Notes: generated by a model not told the origin, from the letters alone. A stretch of DNA of 64,000 bases from Segatella albensis DSM 11370 = JCM 12258 (GCF_000426565.1 NZ_AUFP01000008.1:62001-126000), one strand, 5' to 3'. Positions 25,508 through 35,116 are shown, counted from the first letter of the stretch. Made by a program: numbers and translations.

Positions 25508-27853
25508 TTACTGATGAAGTAAATTCATCTTCGTGTTCAAAGGAAGTGAATTGGTAGTCTTCTCTGTGTATTCTGACAAGTTAAGACTGGCTGTACCTTT
25601 GATGCTTTCTACGTTGTCGCCAACACAGAATTCGTATTTCCCGGCATCAACCTTCCACTGACTGTTGGCTTCGTCGAAACTTGCTAAGTCGCGCTTAGCG
25701 ATGATCATCTTCAAAGTTTCGCTCTGACCAGGTTTCAGGTTCTTGGTCTTAGCAAAGGCTTTCAACTCGCAAGATGGTTTCTCATAAGCACCCTTAGGAG
25801 CCTTTACATAAACCTGAGCAACCTGTTTGCCTGCAACCTTTCCTATGTTCTTGACAGAAACTGTAACTGTAATCTTGTCACCATTCAGAGATACTGAAGG
25901 TTTACCGAATTCGAAGGTGGTGTAACTAAGACCATAACCAAATGGATAAGCAACCTTTTTGTTGAAGGTATCGAAATAGCGATAGCCTACGTAGATATCT
26001 TCTTCGTGGTTTGTGTAGTTGACACCTTTCATGTTGTTGCTATAGAGTTTGTCGGATAGGTTATAGTAAGCTGGCTGTTGTGGGAAATTCTTGGTAGAAG
26101 GAACATCTGCAGCGCTGATAGGCCATGTGCTGGTGAGGTGGCCTGAAGGGTTTGCCTTACCGATAAGAACATCGGCTACACTATTACCACCTTCTTCACC
26201 TGGCTGCCATGCAACGAGAATGGCATCAACACGGTCACGCCAAGAGGCTGTCTCCATGACACTACCAGAGTTGATGATGACAATAACGGGTTTGTTGTTG
26301 GCATGGAAAACATCGCTGACACGAGAAATCATGGCTTTCTCATGATCTGTAAGGTTGAACTCTCCTTCGATGGAACGGTCCATTCCTTCACCTGCCTGAC
26401 GAGCTATCGTGATGATGGCTGCGTCGGCATCACCAACTTCGTGCTCTACACAGCGCTGAGTAATCTCGATCTCGTCGAGCTTTGGCTGTCCCTGATCCAA
26501 GAACCACATCTCTGGATTCTTGTCTGCCTGTAGCTTAGCCTTGGCATATTTTACGTAGTTCTCGTAAATCTCGGTGAGCTGTTTGGTTGTCGCAATACCT
26601 GCATTCTGTAGTCCATGAACCATGTCGACAACATAAGGGACATTGACGCAACCGGAACCAAGACCACCGCTGAGAAAATCGTATGAGTTAACACCGAATA
26701 GGGCAACTTTCTTCATGTTCTTGACAGGAAGAACGTTGTTATCGTTCTTTAGGAGAACCATACCTTCTGTTGAAGCCTGACGTGTGATCTGTGCGTGTGC
26801 CTTCAGGTCTGGTTGGTTGGTGTATTTGTATTTCTTGTAACGAGGAGTCTTGAGAATGTACTCAAGCATATTCTTGATGTTGCGGTCAACATCCTTTATG
26901 TCGAGGCGACCAGCTTTGACTGCTTCTACGATGTGCTTTGCCTGATCTGCATATCCTGGCATCATGAGGTCGTTGCCAGCTTCTACTTCTGTCTCTACAG
27001 GGAGATCTGCACGTTCACCGATCCAGTCGGTCATGACGATACCTTTGTACCCCCAGTCTTTACGAAGGATGTTGGTGAGCAAGTCTTTGCTGCCTTGGGT
27101 ATATGTACCATTAATCTTGTTGTAAGATGACATCAAGGTCCAAGGCTTGCTGTCGCGAACCATGATCTCGAATCCTTTGAGATATAATTCACGGAGTGCA
27201 CGCTGAGAGATGCGCTCATCGACACGGGTACGGTCACTTTCTTGTGAGTTGGCAGCAAAGTGTTTTGCACTAACTCCAACGCCTTGGCTTTGGATACCTT
27301 TTACCATGGCAGAACCAATGAGACCTGTGACAATAGGATCTTCACTATAATATTCGAAGTTGCGTCCACAGAGCGGACTGCGGTGTAAGTTCATACCAGG
27401 ACCCAGGATAACATCGATGCCATATTCCAAAGTCTCGTTTCCTATGGCTTTTCCTACATGATAAACCAAATCAGTGTTCCAAGTAGATGCCAAACATGTA
27501 CCGATAGGGAAACCTGTTGCATAAAATGTTTGATTTGTTCCTGGTCGGGTAGGATTTATGTGAACACCTGCAGGACCATCTGCAACGACTGTTGCAGGGA
27601 TGCCGAGGCGTGAGATTTCTGCTGTCTGTCCGGCTGCACCGGCAACAAGGCGTGAATGTTGTCCGAGCATAGCTCCAGAACCTACGAAATCCTGATGCCC
27701 AACACCAACGAGAAGTTGTGCCTTCTCTTCTAATGTCATAGCGGCAATGACTTCATCGATATTTTTCTTGTTAAGTTGTAGTGCTTTTTGTGCTGTCATT
27801 GTAGTTGATAGAAGTCCTACGGCTAAGGTAAGACTAAGTTTTCTGTGTTTCAT
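25508..27853 (-). CDS. Secreted GH3 beta-glycosidase
   Basis: This 781-residue GH3 enzyme has a signal peptide (about 1-21, ending MTAQ), the N-terminal barrel (about 35-340) with nucleophile Asp276 in GIVMTDWIGE, and the alpha/beta sandwich (about 370-600) with MDRSIEGEF and a VAWQPGEEGG motif. A C-terminal fibronectin-III-like domain follows (about 670-770, with YPFGYGLSYTTFEF before it). It hydrolyses terminal beta-linked sugars; beta-xylosidase activity would fit the locus, but beta-glucosidase is equally compatible with the sequence. It is transcribed alone from its own promoter and converges on GH43. Confidence 0.88.
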   Translation of the reverse strand: MKHRKLSLTLAVGLLSTTMTAQKALQLNKKNIDEVIAAMTLEEKAQLLVGVGHQDFVGSGAMLGQHSRLVAGAAGQTAEISRLGIPATVVADGPAGVHINPTRPGTNQTFYATGFPIGTCLASTWNTDLVYHVGKAIGNETLEYGIDVILGPGMNLHRSPLCGRNFEYYSEDPIVTGLIGSAMVKGIQSQGVGVSAKHFAANSQESDRTRVDERISQRALRELYLKGFEIMVRDSKPWTLMSSYNKINGTYTQGSKDLLTNILRKDWGYKGIVMTDWIGERADLPVETEVEAGNDLMMPGYADQAKHIVEAVKAGRLDIKDVDRNIKNMLEYILKTPRYKKYKYTNQPDLKAHAQITRQASTEGMVLLKNDNNVLPVKNMKKVALFGVNSYDFLSGGLGSGCVNVPYVVDMVHGLQNAGIATTKQLTEIYENYVKYAKAKLQADKNPEMWFLDQGQPKLDEIEITQRCVEHEVGDADAAIITIARQAGEGMDRSIEGEFNLTDHEKAMISRVSDVFHANNKPVIVIINSGSVMETASWRDRVDAILVAWQPGEEGGNSVADVLIGKANPSGHLTSTWPISAADVPSTKNFPQQPAYYNLSDKLYSNNMKGVNYTNHEEDIYVGYRYFDTFNKKVAYPFGYGLSYTTFEFGKPSVSLNGDKITVTVSVKNIGKVAGKQVAQVYVKAPKGAYEKPSCELKAFAKTKNLKPGQSETLKMIIAKRDLASFDEANSQWKVDAGKYEFCVGDNVESIKGTASLNLSEYTEKTTNSLPLNTKMNLLHQ

Positions 27854-27884
27854 TTGATAGGATAATTTTGTTGTTTATTCGTTG

Positions 27885-27892
27885 CAAATATA
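27885..27892 (-). promoter_or_regulatory. -7 box for GH3
   Basis: On the minus strand TATATTTG matches TAnnTTTG, 31 nt before the ATG. No TTG is present at standard spacing. Confidence 0.45.
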
Positions 27893-27932
27893 CAATAAAT
27901 AATCTAAAAGTTAAAATCGTTTTGTTTTTTTC

Positions 27933-27963
27933 TTTGTCATTTCGTGTAATTACAGTATCTTTG
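27933..27963 (+). promoter_or_regulatory. Promoter of gpmI operon
   Basis: TTTG (27933-27936) and TATCTTTG (27956-27963) are separated by 19 nt, a near-perfect Bacteroidetes housekeeping promoter; the leader is about 35 nt. Confidence 0.7.
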
Positions 27964-28002
27964 CAGACTAGGAAATATTTATTAAATAGGTATATTTAAG
28001 TT

Positions 28003-29526
28003 ATGGCAAAGAAAGCTTTATTGATGATTCTCGATGGATGGGGAATCGGTAAGCATGGTAAAGGTGATGTAATCTATAATACACCAACTCCTTACCTCGA
28101 TTATTTAACAGCAGTTTCTGCACATTCAAAGCTTCAGACCTCTGGTGAAGATGTTGGTCTTCCTGCAGGTCAGATGGGAAACTCTGAGGTAGGTCACTTG
28201 AATATTGGTGCTGGACGTATTGTTTATCAGGATCTTGTTAAGATTAACAAGGCTTGTGAAAGTGGTGATATTCTAAAGAATCAGCAGGTTATTGATGCAT
28301 ATAGCTATGCTCAGAAGACGGGTAAAAAACTTCACTTGATGGGTCTTACCTCTACTGGTGGTGTGCATTCTTCTCTGAATCATTTGTTCAAAATGATTGA
28401 GATTGGTAAGGAATACAATCTGAAGGATGTGTATGTACACTGTTTTATGGATGGACGTGATACTGACCCTAAGAGCGGTAAGGGATTTATCGAGCAGGTA
28501 CAGCAGTGCTGTGATAAGAATGGTGCTCATATCGCTAGCATTATCGGTCGTTTCTATGCAATGGATCGTGATAAGCGATGGAATCGTGTGAAAGAGGCTT
28601 ATGATTTGCTCGTTAAGGGTGAAGGTAAGCAGGCTGAGGATATGGTTAAGGCCATGCAGGAAAGTTATGATGAAGGTGTAACAGATGAGTTTGTCAAGGC
28701 TATCAATAATAGTAAGGTAAACGGTACTATCGAAGAGGGTGACGTTGTTATCTTCATCAATTATCGTAACGACCGTGCTAAGGAGATCACTCAGGTTCTT
28801 ACTCAGCAGGATATGCCGGAGGAAGGTATGAATACTGTTAAGGATTTGAAGTACTATTGTATGACTCCTTATGATCCAAACTTTAAGGATGTTCATGTCC
28901 TCTTCCCTAAAGAAAACGTACAGGATACTTTGGGTGAATATCTTTCTAAGTTGGGTAAGAAGCAGTTGCATACTGCAGAAACTGAGAAATATGCTCACGT
29001 AACATTCTTCTTTAACGGTGGTCGCGAGGCTCCTTATGAGGGTGAGGATCGTATATTGGTTCCTTCTCCAAAGGTTGCTACTTATGACTTGAAACCTGAG
29101 ATGAGTGCCTTTGAGGTAAAAGATAAACTCGTTGCTGCTATCAATGAGGATAAGTATGATTTTATCGTTGTAAACTTCGCAAATGGTGATATGGTAGGTC
29201 ATACCGGTATCTATAATGCCATCGCTAAAGCTGTTTGGGCTGTTGATAATTGTGTGAAAGAGGTTATCGAGGCTGCTAAGGCTAATGACTATGAGGCTAT
29301 CATCATCGCCGATCATGGTAATGCTGATAATGCGATCAATGAAGATGGAACTCCTAATACGGCTCATTCTTTGAACCCTGTTCCTTTCATTTATGTAACA
29401 GATAATAACTCAGCTACTGTTAAGGATGGTCGTCTTGCTGATGTCGCTCCTTCAATTCTCCATATTATGGGTCTTGAGCAGCCTGCTGATATGACTGGTG
29501 AAAATCTTATCTCTGATAATAAGTAA
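28003..29526 (+). CDS. gpmI: 2,3-bisphosphoglycerate-independent phosphoglycerate mutase
   Basis: This 507-residue cofactor-independent, Mn-dependent enzyme interconverts 3- and 2-phosphoglycerate in glycolysis and gluconeogenesis. The metal-binding start [10 protein letters not shown], the phospho-acceptor Ser61 in [16 protein letters not shown], the [11 protein letters not shown] loop and the C-terminal ADHGNAD metal site are all present. Length is normal. Codon use is extremely biased, in keeping with high expression. The ung gene begins 1 nt after its stop, so the glycolytic promoter also drives a DNA-repair gene. Confidence 0.97.
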   Translation: MAKKALLMILDGWGIGKHGKGDVIYNTPTPYLDYLTAVSAHSKLQTSGEDVGLPAGQMGNSEVGHLNIGAGRIVYQDLVKINKACESGDILKNQQVIDAYSYAQKTGKKLHLMGLTSTGGVHSSLNHLFKMIEIGKEYNLKDVYVHCFMDGRDTDPKSGKGFIEQVQQCCDKNGAHIASIIGRFYAMDRDKRWNRVKEAYDLLVKGEGKQAEDMVKAMQESYDEGVTDEFVKAINNSKVNGTIEEGDVVIFINYRNDRAKEITQVLTQQDMPEEGMNTVKDLKYYCMTPYDPNFKDVHVLFPKENVQDTLGEYLSKLGKKQLHTAETEKYAHVTFFFNGGREAPYEGEDRILVPSPKVATYDLKPEMSAFEVKDKLVAAINEDKYDFIVVNFANGDMVGHTGIYNAIAKAVWAVDNCVKEVIEAAKANDYEAIIIADHGNADNAINEDGTPNTAHSLNPVPFIYVTDNNSATVKDGRLADVAPSILHIMGLEQPADMTGENLISDNK

Positions 29527-29527
29527 T

Positions 29528-30193
29528 ATGAACGTAAAGATTGAAAGTAGTTGGAATGAACATTTGAAAGGGGAGTTTGAAAAACCTTATTTTTCTGCTC
29601 TTACTTCTGCAGTACGTGAGGAGTATAAGCATTATCCTTGTTATCCTCCGGGACGTCTCATCTTCAATGCTTTCAATCTTTGTCCCTTTGAACAAGTGAA
29701 GGTGGTTATCATTGGACAAGATCCATATCATGAACCGGGACAGGCCATGGGATTGAGCTTTTCTGTTCCTAAGGGTGTTCAGATTCCTCCTTCGCTTGTT
29801 AATATTTATAAGGAAATAGAGCAGGACTTGGGTATTCCTGTTTCTCCAAGCGGAGATCTTACGCATTGGGCAGAACAAGGTGTGTTGCTGCTAAATGCTA
29901 CATTGACCGTAAGAGCACATGTCGCCAACAGTCATCAGAAATTGGGTTGGACAACTTTTACGGATGCTGCTATTAAGGCGTTGAGTGATTGCAGAGAACA
30001 TCTGGTCTTCATGCTTTGGGGTGGCTATGCACGAGGAAAAAAGTATTTGATTGATCAGACGAAGCATTTGGTCTTGGAGTCTGTTCATCCTTCTCCTTTA
30101 TCTGCTAATAGAGGTGGATGGTTTGGTAATCATCATTTTTCTCGTTGTAATGATTATCTTCAAAACAATGGTATCAAACCTATTAAATGGTAA
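29528..30193 (+). CDS. ung: Uracil-DNA glycosylase
   Basis: This 221-residue family-1 UDG removes uracil from DNA to start base-excision repair. The water-activating loop GQDPYHEPGQAMG (Asp65), the LLLNATLTV uracil-binding segment and the HPSPLSANRGGW leucine loop with catalytic His are intact. The start is placed at ATG 29528, one base after the gpmI stop, because homologues begin near this point. An upstream in-frame ATG at 29498 lies inside gpmI and would add ten unrelated residues. Confidence 0.96.
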   Translation: MNVKIESSWNEHLKGEFEKPYFSALTSAVREEYKHYPCYPPGRLIFNAFNLCPFEQVKVVIIGQDPYHEPGQAMGLSFSVPKGVQIPPSLVNIYKEIEQDLGIPVSPSGDLTHWAEQGVLLLNATLTVRAHVANSHQKLGWTTFTDAAIKALSDCREHLVFMLWGGYARGKKYLIDQTKHLVLESVHPSPLSANRGGWFGNHHFSRCNDYLQNNGIKPIKW

Positions 30194-30196
30194 AAA

Positions 30197-30799
30197 ATGA
30201 GTTCTAACGAGTTGCATATTCTTCAGGTGGGAAATGTTTTGGTTTCACCTGATGTCTTTACTGAAAAATTTTGTTGTGATCTGGAGTTGTGTAAGGGACA
30301 GTGTTGTGTGGAAGGCGATGCTGGTGCTCCTGTGACGCTGGATGAAATCGGTGAGATGGAAAATGTACTCGATACGGTTTGGGAAGATCTAAGTGCCTCT
30401 GCACAGGCTGTGATAGATAAACAGGGTGTTGCTTATACCGATAGGGAAGGTGAACTGGTTAGCAGTATCGTAAATGGTAAAGACTGTGTGTTTACTTGTT
30501 ACGAGAATGGTATTTGCCTTTGTGCTCTTGATCGTGCTTATCGAAATGGTAAAACTAAATGGCCTAAACCTATCTCTTGTGCTCTTTATCCTATTCGTGT
30601 AAAGAGTTTCGGTAATAATCTGTTTGGTATCAATTATAATAAGTGGGGTGTTTGTAAAACGGCACGAATAAAGGGTAAAGAACTTAATCTTCCTCTTTAT
30701 CAGTTCCTTAAAGATCCTCTGATCAGACGCTTTGGTAAGGAGTGGTATGATGAACTCTGTGAGGTCGCTGATCAATTGAAAGAGCAGGGCTTGATCTGA
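30197..30799 (+). CDS. DUF3109 family cysteine-rich protein
   Basis: This 200-residue cytoplasmic protein of a Bacteroidetes-wide family (DUF3109) has no known function. It contains a CCDLELCKGQCC cluster near residues 26-37, and CVFTCYENGICLCAL plus ISCALYPIR in the middle. This cysteine pattern resembles YkgJ-type metal or Fe-S binding proteins. It starts 3 nt after ung and completes the gpmI-ung operon, so a link to DNA repair or redox sensing is possible but unproven. Confidence 0.82.
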   Translation: MSSNELHILQVGNVLVSPDVFTEKFCCDLELCKGQCCVEGDAGAPVTLDEIGEMENVLDTVWEDLSASAQAVIDKQGVAYTDREGELVSSIVNGKDCVFTCYENGICLCALDRAYRNGKTKWPKPISCALYPIRVKSFGNNLFGINYNKWGVCKTARIKGKELNLPLYQFLKDPLIRRFGKEWYDELCEVADQLKEQGLI

Positions 30800-30803
30800 T
30801 TGA

Positions 30804-31688
30804 TTATTCGAGTAATCTGTATTTGGACGGTGACATTCCTACGTGTTCCTTGAAGTATTTTCCAAGAAAACTTTGATTTGGAAAATGTAGATCTTGTGCA
30901 ATTTCCTTAATACTCTTGGATGAGTTCTTTAATAAGATTCTGATCTCTAAGGTCACATAGTTGTCTATCCATTCATTTGGTGTGCGATGACTGACAGCTT
31001 TGATGGTCTCTGAGAGGTACTTAGGGGTAATGCATAGTTGCTGACTATACCATCCGACTCGTCTCTCGTTTCTGAAATTGTTTTCTACGAGTTTAATGAA
31101 TTCTGTAAATATAGATTCAGCCCTGGTCCTACGTTGGGTGCTTGTGTTCTGAATTCTATATATCGCGTTGCTCACATCGTAGATCATAGTGGAAAGTAGC
31201 ATTCTAACGACGTCCTTTCTGAAGTGATGATTAACTTCCTGTACCTTTGATTTGATAAGTTTGAAGTAGTTTACAATGTTGGAAACTTCTTCATTCAATA
31301 GGTTGCATACTGGATGGTTGCGTGAAAATATAAATAATGAGGAAAGTTCATGGATTCCGGCGATTACTTCTCTGAAGAAGTCATAAGAAACCATGATGGC
31401 AATACCTCTGCAATCATCACTTAGCATGAAGTCGTCAATAACTTGTCCTTCGCTGATAATGATGAGGTCTCCAGCATTGACTTTGTGTTCTACCGTGTCC
31501 ACGGTGTATTGGGCGGTTCCGTTTATGCATAATGCCATAAGCAAGCAACTCATTTTCCTTGGCTCACTTGGTAAGGGAACGTCTGCTACTTCATCGAAAA
31601 GTAGAAGGTCGTCTTTGATATAGTCTCCTTTAGAATATAATTCTTTGGCTGATTTAACTGTAATTTCTTCTAAGTTATGCTTACTCAT
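30804..31688 (-). CDS. AraC-family transcriptional regulator
   Basis: This 294-residue protein has an N-terminal cupin-like ligand domain (about 15-150, with LIIISEGQVIDDF) and a C-terminal pair of AraC helix-turn-helix motifs (about 195-290, with WYSQQLCITPKYLSETIK and FPNQSFLGKYFKEHVGMSPSKYR). The open frame extends to a TTG at 31709, but that codon lies in a TACCTTTG promoter box. The ATG at 31688 is preceded by AGAGGA and is preferred. Target and effector are unknown; the neighbouring secreted sandwich protein upstream on the same strand is a candidate partner. Its stop nearly abuts that of DUF3109. Confidence 0.85.
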   Translation of the reverse strand: MSKHNLEEITVKSAKELYSKGDYIKDDLLLFDEVADVPLPSEPRKMSCLLMALCINGTAQYTVDTVEHKVNAGDLIIISEGQVIDDFMLSDDCRGIAIMVSYDFFREVIAGIHELSSLFIFSRNHPVCNLLNEEVSNIVNYFKLIKSKVQEVNHHFRKDVVRMLLSTMIYDVSNAIYRIQNTSTQRRTRAESIFTEFIKLVENNFRNERRVGWYSQQLCITPKYLSETIKAVSHRTPNEWIDNYVTLEIRILLKNSSKSIKEIAQDLHFPNQSFLGKYFKEHVGMSPSKYRLLE

Positions 31689-31706
31689 ATTTTCCTCTTT
31701 TGAAGG

Positions 31707-31714
31707 CAAAGGTA
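31707..31714 (-). promoter_or_regulatory. -7 box deciding the AraC gene start
   Basis: TACCTTTG on the minus strand matches TAnnTTTG and overlaps the upstream TTG codon of the frame, so translation must begin at the ATG at 31688. Confidence 0.55.
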
Positions 31715-31748
31715 TATATTTCTTTTTATATTACGGAGAAGTAAACAG

Positions 31749-32669
31749 TTAATATGTGAAAAAGTCTTCTGTTTGCTCTTCTATCTCAAGTCCTTCTATA
31801 TTTTGTATAGATAGTTTTCTGAACCTTTCATCTCCACTGATGATGATATCTTGCTGATAGTCTTTAGTGAATCTTCTACAGGCTTGTTCGTCCATGCTTC
31901 CATTACAGATATATGTGTAATTGCCAATGTTGACAATCTGTCCTACTTTCGCATCGCGTATGGTTAATCTTATCCATCCCCAAAATGGCTTGACAAAGTG
32001 GCATCTGTATTGATTTCCTTCTTTATATATTTGCTCAGGATAGTATATATGTGTAATCTTTTGCTTTGTGATAGGTGTTATTTTGCTTCTAAGGGAATAT
32101 AATGTCGTGTCTGAGGATTCTATAGGATGTTCCCATCCTAATAGGCTTACAGTGTTATATTTCCATCTTGGGAAGTATCCTATGGATCGGAATGATTCTG
32201 AGTTGTCTTTTCCTGTTATTCCCGGAGATATTCTACAATACCAGTTTCCGTTTAGGGGGTGGGAGAATTTGTTGCCTTTGGCATCTATGCCATAATAGTA
32301 GAGAGAAATCTGTTTGTCAGTGTTTCTCTTTGTTCCTGGTGAATACCAAATGGCGATCGTATTGGAGTCTTTACGTAGTATGTTCGTTATATCATAGTTC
32401 TTTTCAATGATACACATTGAATCTTTTTCTTCGTTACTGGTATAGACTTCTCTACCTACTCTTCGTCCATTGACATAGAGTTGGCATCTTCCTGTTGATG
32501 CTAATGCTATTCTTCCGATCTTCGGTTTCTGATTACTATGAAAAGTTTGTCTAAACCATATCTGAGAACTGTCATCGGGCTCTGGATAGCACATCCAATG
32601 GGTGCCAAACTCTGTTGCGTGTATATTGATGAAATAGAATAAGAATATGATAAAGGTAGATATTCTCAT
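31749..32669 (-). CDS. Secreted jelly-roll protein resembling rhamnosidase N-domain
   Basis: This 306-residue protein has a signal peptide (about 1-18). The region of about 20-130 resembles the sugar-binding beta-sandwich that precedes the catalytic domain in GH78 rhamnosidases and related enzymes (WFRQTF, LYVNGRRVGREVYTS, then YDITNILRKDSNTIAIWYSPG). The rest has strand-rich segments (GQIVNIGNYTYICNG) but no glycosidase catalytic domain or active-site motif I recognise. It may be a stand-alone carbohydrate-binding protein or the leftover of a larger enzyme. It sits between gyrB and the AraC regulator on the same strand. Confidence in the fold is moderate; function is unknown. Confidence 0.6.
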   Translation of the reverse strand: MRISTFIIFLFYFINIHATEFGTHWMCYPEPDDSSQIWFRQTFHSNQKPKIGRIALASTGRCQLYVNGRRVGREVYTSNEEKDSMCIIEKNYDITNILRKDSNTIAIWYSPGTKRNTDKQISLYYYGIDAKGNKFSHPLNGNWYCRISPGITGKDNSESFRSIGYFPRWKYNTVSLLGWEHPIESSDTTLYSLRSKITPITKQKITHIYYPEQIYKEGNQYRCHFVKPFWGWIRLTIRDAKVGQIVNIGNYTYICNGSMDEQACRRFTKDYQQDIIISGDERFRKLSIQNIEGLEIEEQTEDFFTY

Positions 32670-32693
32670 GAATGAGGTGTCCTAGTTTAATGA

Positions 32694-32732
32694 AATTGGG
32701 GCGGGCATATAAGAAATAAGCCCGCCCCAATT
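32694..32732. terminator. GC-rich hairpin downstream of gyrB
   Basis: A perfect 13-bp stem (32694-32706 with 32720-32732) with seven consecutive G/C pairs encloses a 13-nt loop. It lies just after the gyrB stop on the minus strand. The following T-run is poor, so termination may be partial. Confidence 0.55.
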
Positions 32733-32745
32733 GATATGTTATTTA

Positions 32746-34719
32746 TTATGCGTCGATATTGGCATAAGTAGCATTCTGTTCAATGAATTCGCGACGTGGT
32801 TCTACGTCATCTCCCATAAGCATAGAGAAAATTTCATCTGCATCGGCTGCATTCTCTATAGTAACTTGCTTGAGTAGACGTGTCTTAGGGTCCATTGTTG
32901 TTTCCCAAAGTTGTTCCGGATTCATCTCACCCAAACCTTTGTAGCGTTGTGTGTGGATGTTCTTGTCTTCAACTCCTTCTCCGTATTTGTCCAAGAAGGC
33001 TTGGCGCTGTTGTTCTGTATAGCAATACTCGCTCACTTTATTCTTGAAAGAACATTTGTAGAGTGGTGGAGTAGCGATGTATAGGTGACCTTCTTCGATA
33101 ACTTTTGGCATAAAGCGATAGAAAAGTGTCATTATCAGTGTGTCGATGTGAGAACCATCGACATCGGCATCGGTCATGATGATGATCTTGTCGTATCTCA
33201 GTTTGTCGATATTTGCTTCGCGGTCGTCTTCTCCTTCAACTCCGAAACGTACACCAATACTTTGGATGATGTTCATGACAGATTCTGCTTCGAAGACTCT
33301 ATGCCATTGTACTTTTTCTACGTTCAGGATCTTACCACGAAGTGGAAGAATTGCTTGGGTGTATCTGTCGCGTCCTTGTTTTGCTGATCCACCTGCGGAA
33401 TCACCCTCGACAAGGAAGATCTCACAATCTTTTGGATCTTTGTTAGAGCAATCTGCTAGTTTTCCAGGAAGTCCACCTCCGCTCATAACGCTCTTGCGCT
33501 GTACGCTTTCTCTTGCTTTGCGTGCTGCAATACGTGCTGTGGCTGCAAGAATAACCTTTTCACAGATCTTTTTAGCCTCGGAAGGATGTTCTTCTAGATA
33601 GTCAGAAAGGGCTTCGCCAACTGCTTGTTGTACGGCACCTGCAACTTCGCTGTTACCAAGTTTTGTTTTGGTTTGACCTTCGAATTGTGGTTCTGCGACT
33701 TTTATTGATATTACTGCGGTAAGTCCCTCACGGAAATCCTCACCGGCAACTTCTATTTTTGCTTTCTCAATCTGTTTTGAAATAGCAGCGTCGTTGTCCG
33801 CATAGTTCTTTAGCACGCGGGTTAAGGCTGCACGGAATCCTGTAAGGTGGGTACCACCTTCGATGGTGTTGATGTTGTTTACGTATGAATGTATGTTTTC
33901 GCTATAGTCTGTATTATACATTACAGCGACTTCGATAGGAACTCCTTGCTTCTCGGTCTTTAAATAGATGACATCATCGAAAAGATGAGTACGATGGCGA
34001 TCTACATAACGAACAAATTCCTTCAGACCATCTTTTGCGTGAAATACTTCCTGACGGGTCTTTCCTGTTTCTGGATCAGGACGCATATCGGTAAGCGTAA
34101 TTCGAATACCTGCATTAAGATATGCAAGTTCTCTCATTCGGCTTGCCACAATATCCCATTTGTATGTTGTAGTTGTGAAAATTGTTCCGTCTGGCCAGAA
34201 TTGTTGACGTGTACCACGCTTGTCGGTTGTTCCAACAACCTTTACTGGATAAAGAGGCTTTCCCTTCTCGTATTCCTGTTGGTAAATCTTTCCATCGCGG
34301 AATACTTGTGATTTCATGTGTGTAGAAAGGGCGTTTACACAACTTACGCCGACACCGTGAAGACCTCCGGAAACTTTATATGAACCTTTATCAAATTTAC
34401 CACCTGCGTGTAATACGGTCATTACAACTTCAAGTGCTGATTTATGTAGTTTTTTATGCTCATCAACAGGAATACCGCGACCGTCATCCTCGACAGTTAC
34501 AGAACCATCCTCGTTAAGAGTAATCTCAACGTTCTTACAATATCCTGCCATGGCCTCATCGATAGAGTTATCTACAGTTTCATTGATAAGATGGTGTAGA
34601 CCCTTCTCTGAGATGTCGCCAATGTACATTGCAGGACGTTTGCGTACAGCTTCAAGTCCCTCGAGAACTTGGATATTACTGGCTGAGTAATTGTTCTCGT
34701 TATTTTGATTTTCTGCCAT
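32746..34719 (-). CDS. gyrB: DNA gyrase subunit B
   Basis: This 657-residue ATPase subunit of DNA gyrase, or possibly the closely related topoisomerase IV B subunit, powers negative supercoiling with GyrA. The GHKL ATPase motifs (DNSIDEAMAGYC, VEDDGRGIPV, SGGLHGVGVSCVNAL), the transducer, and the TOPRIM motif (LVEGDSAGGSAKQGRDR, then MTDADVDGSHI) are in place. The C-terminal GyrB region has QRYKGLGEMNPEQLWETTMDP. Length and YASDIQVLEGLEAVRKRPAMYIG-like start favour GyrB. A TATCTTTG box at 34745-34752 on the minus strand probably drives it. Confidence 0.95.
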   Translation of the reverse strand: MAENQNNENNYSASNIQVLEGLEAVRKRPAMYIGDISEKGLHHLINETVDNSIDEAMAGYCKNVEITLNEDGSVTVEDDGRGIPVDEHKKLHKSALEVVMTVLHAGGKFDKGSYKVSGGLHGVGVSCVNALSTHMKSQVFRDGKIYQQEYEKGKPLYPVKVVGTTDKRGTRQQFWPDGTIFTTTTYKWDIVASRMRELAYLNAGIRITLTDMRPDPETGKTRQEVFHAKDGLKEFVRYVDRHRTHLFDDVIYLKTEKQGVPIEVAVMYNTDYSENIHSYVNNINTIEGGTHLTGFRAALTRVLKNYADNDAAISKQIEKAKIEVAGEDFREGLTAVISIKVAEPQFEGQTKTKLGNSEVAGAVQQAVGEALSDYLEEHPSEAKKICEKVILAATARIAARKARESVQRKSVMSGGGLPGKLADCSNKDPKDCEIFLVEGDSAGGSAKQGRDRYTQAILPLRGKILNVEKVQWHRVFEAESVMNIIQSIGVRFGVEGEDDREANIDKLRYDKIIIMTDADVDGSHIDTLIMTLFYRFMPKVIEEGHLYIATPPLYKCSFKNKVSEYCYTEQQRQAFLDKYGEGVEDKNIHTQRYKGLGEMNPEQLWETTMDPKTRLLKQVTIENAADADEIFSMLMGDDVEPRREFIEQNATYANIDA

Positions 34720-34744
34720 TTGTATTGATTAGTATTGTTTCGTG

Positions 34745-34752
34745 CAAAGATA
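34745..34752 (-). promoter_or_regulatory. -7 box for gyrB
   Basis: TATCTTTG on the minus strand, 25 nt before the ATG; no clear -33 TTG at normal spacing. Confidence 0.5.
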
Positions 34753-34801
34753 CTAAAAAAGAGCGAAATATTAAAATATTTAGATACTAAAAATGTAAAA
34801 A

Positions 34802-34840
34802 AAATAAGGCTGAAATTCATATTGAATTTCAGCCTTATTT
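34802..34840. terminator. Strong hairpin after rpsT
   Basis: A perfect 18-bp stem (34802-34819 with 34823-34840) with a 3-nt loop is followed on the minus strand by a run of T. It ends the tRNA-Glu/rpsT transcript and insulates gyrB. Confidence 0.88.
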
Positions 34841-34861
34841 TATCTACAATAATTCGACTTA

Positions 34862-35116
34862 TTAGCCGAGTTTGTTGATATGTAGAGCTAAACTTGACTT
34901 CAAGTTAGCAGCTTTGTTGCTGTGAATGATGTTGGTCTTTGCCAACTTATCCAAAAGCTTCTGAACTGTAGGGTATAGCTTAACAGCTTCATCCTTGTCA
35001 GTTGTTGCGCGAAGCTTGCGAACAGCATTACGCATAGTCTTTGCATAATATTTGTTGTGCAAAGCCTTCTTCTTGTCCTGACGGATTCTCTTAATGTTTG
35101 ATGAATGATTTGCCAT
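34862..35116 (-). CDS. rpsT: 30S ribosomal protein S20
   Basis: This 84-residue basic protein binds 16S rRNA early in small-subunit assembly. The start [16 protein letters not shown] and the [18 protein letters not shown] end are standard for S20. It is transcribed leftward, 26 nt downstream of a tRNA-Glu gene on the same strand, with no promoter visible between them, so the two are probably co-transcribed. It ends at a strong hairpin. Confidence 0.96.
   Translation of the reverse strand: MANHSSNIKRIRQDKKKALHNKYYAKTMRNAVRKLRATTDKDEAVKLYPTVQKLLDKLAKTNIIHSNKAANLKSSLALHINKLG

Noticed and set aside
28273-29367. 364-codon open frame antisense to gpmI
   Set aside because: It mirrors the strongly biased codon use of gpmI; the translated product shows no domain and the sense gene is beyond doubt.
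32694-32732. GC-rich hairpin after gyrB as a mobile-element end
   Set aside because: A single copy with no transposase or target duplication; its position fits a terminator better.
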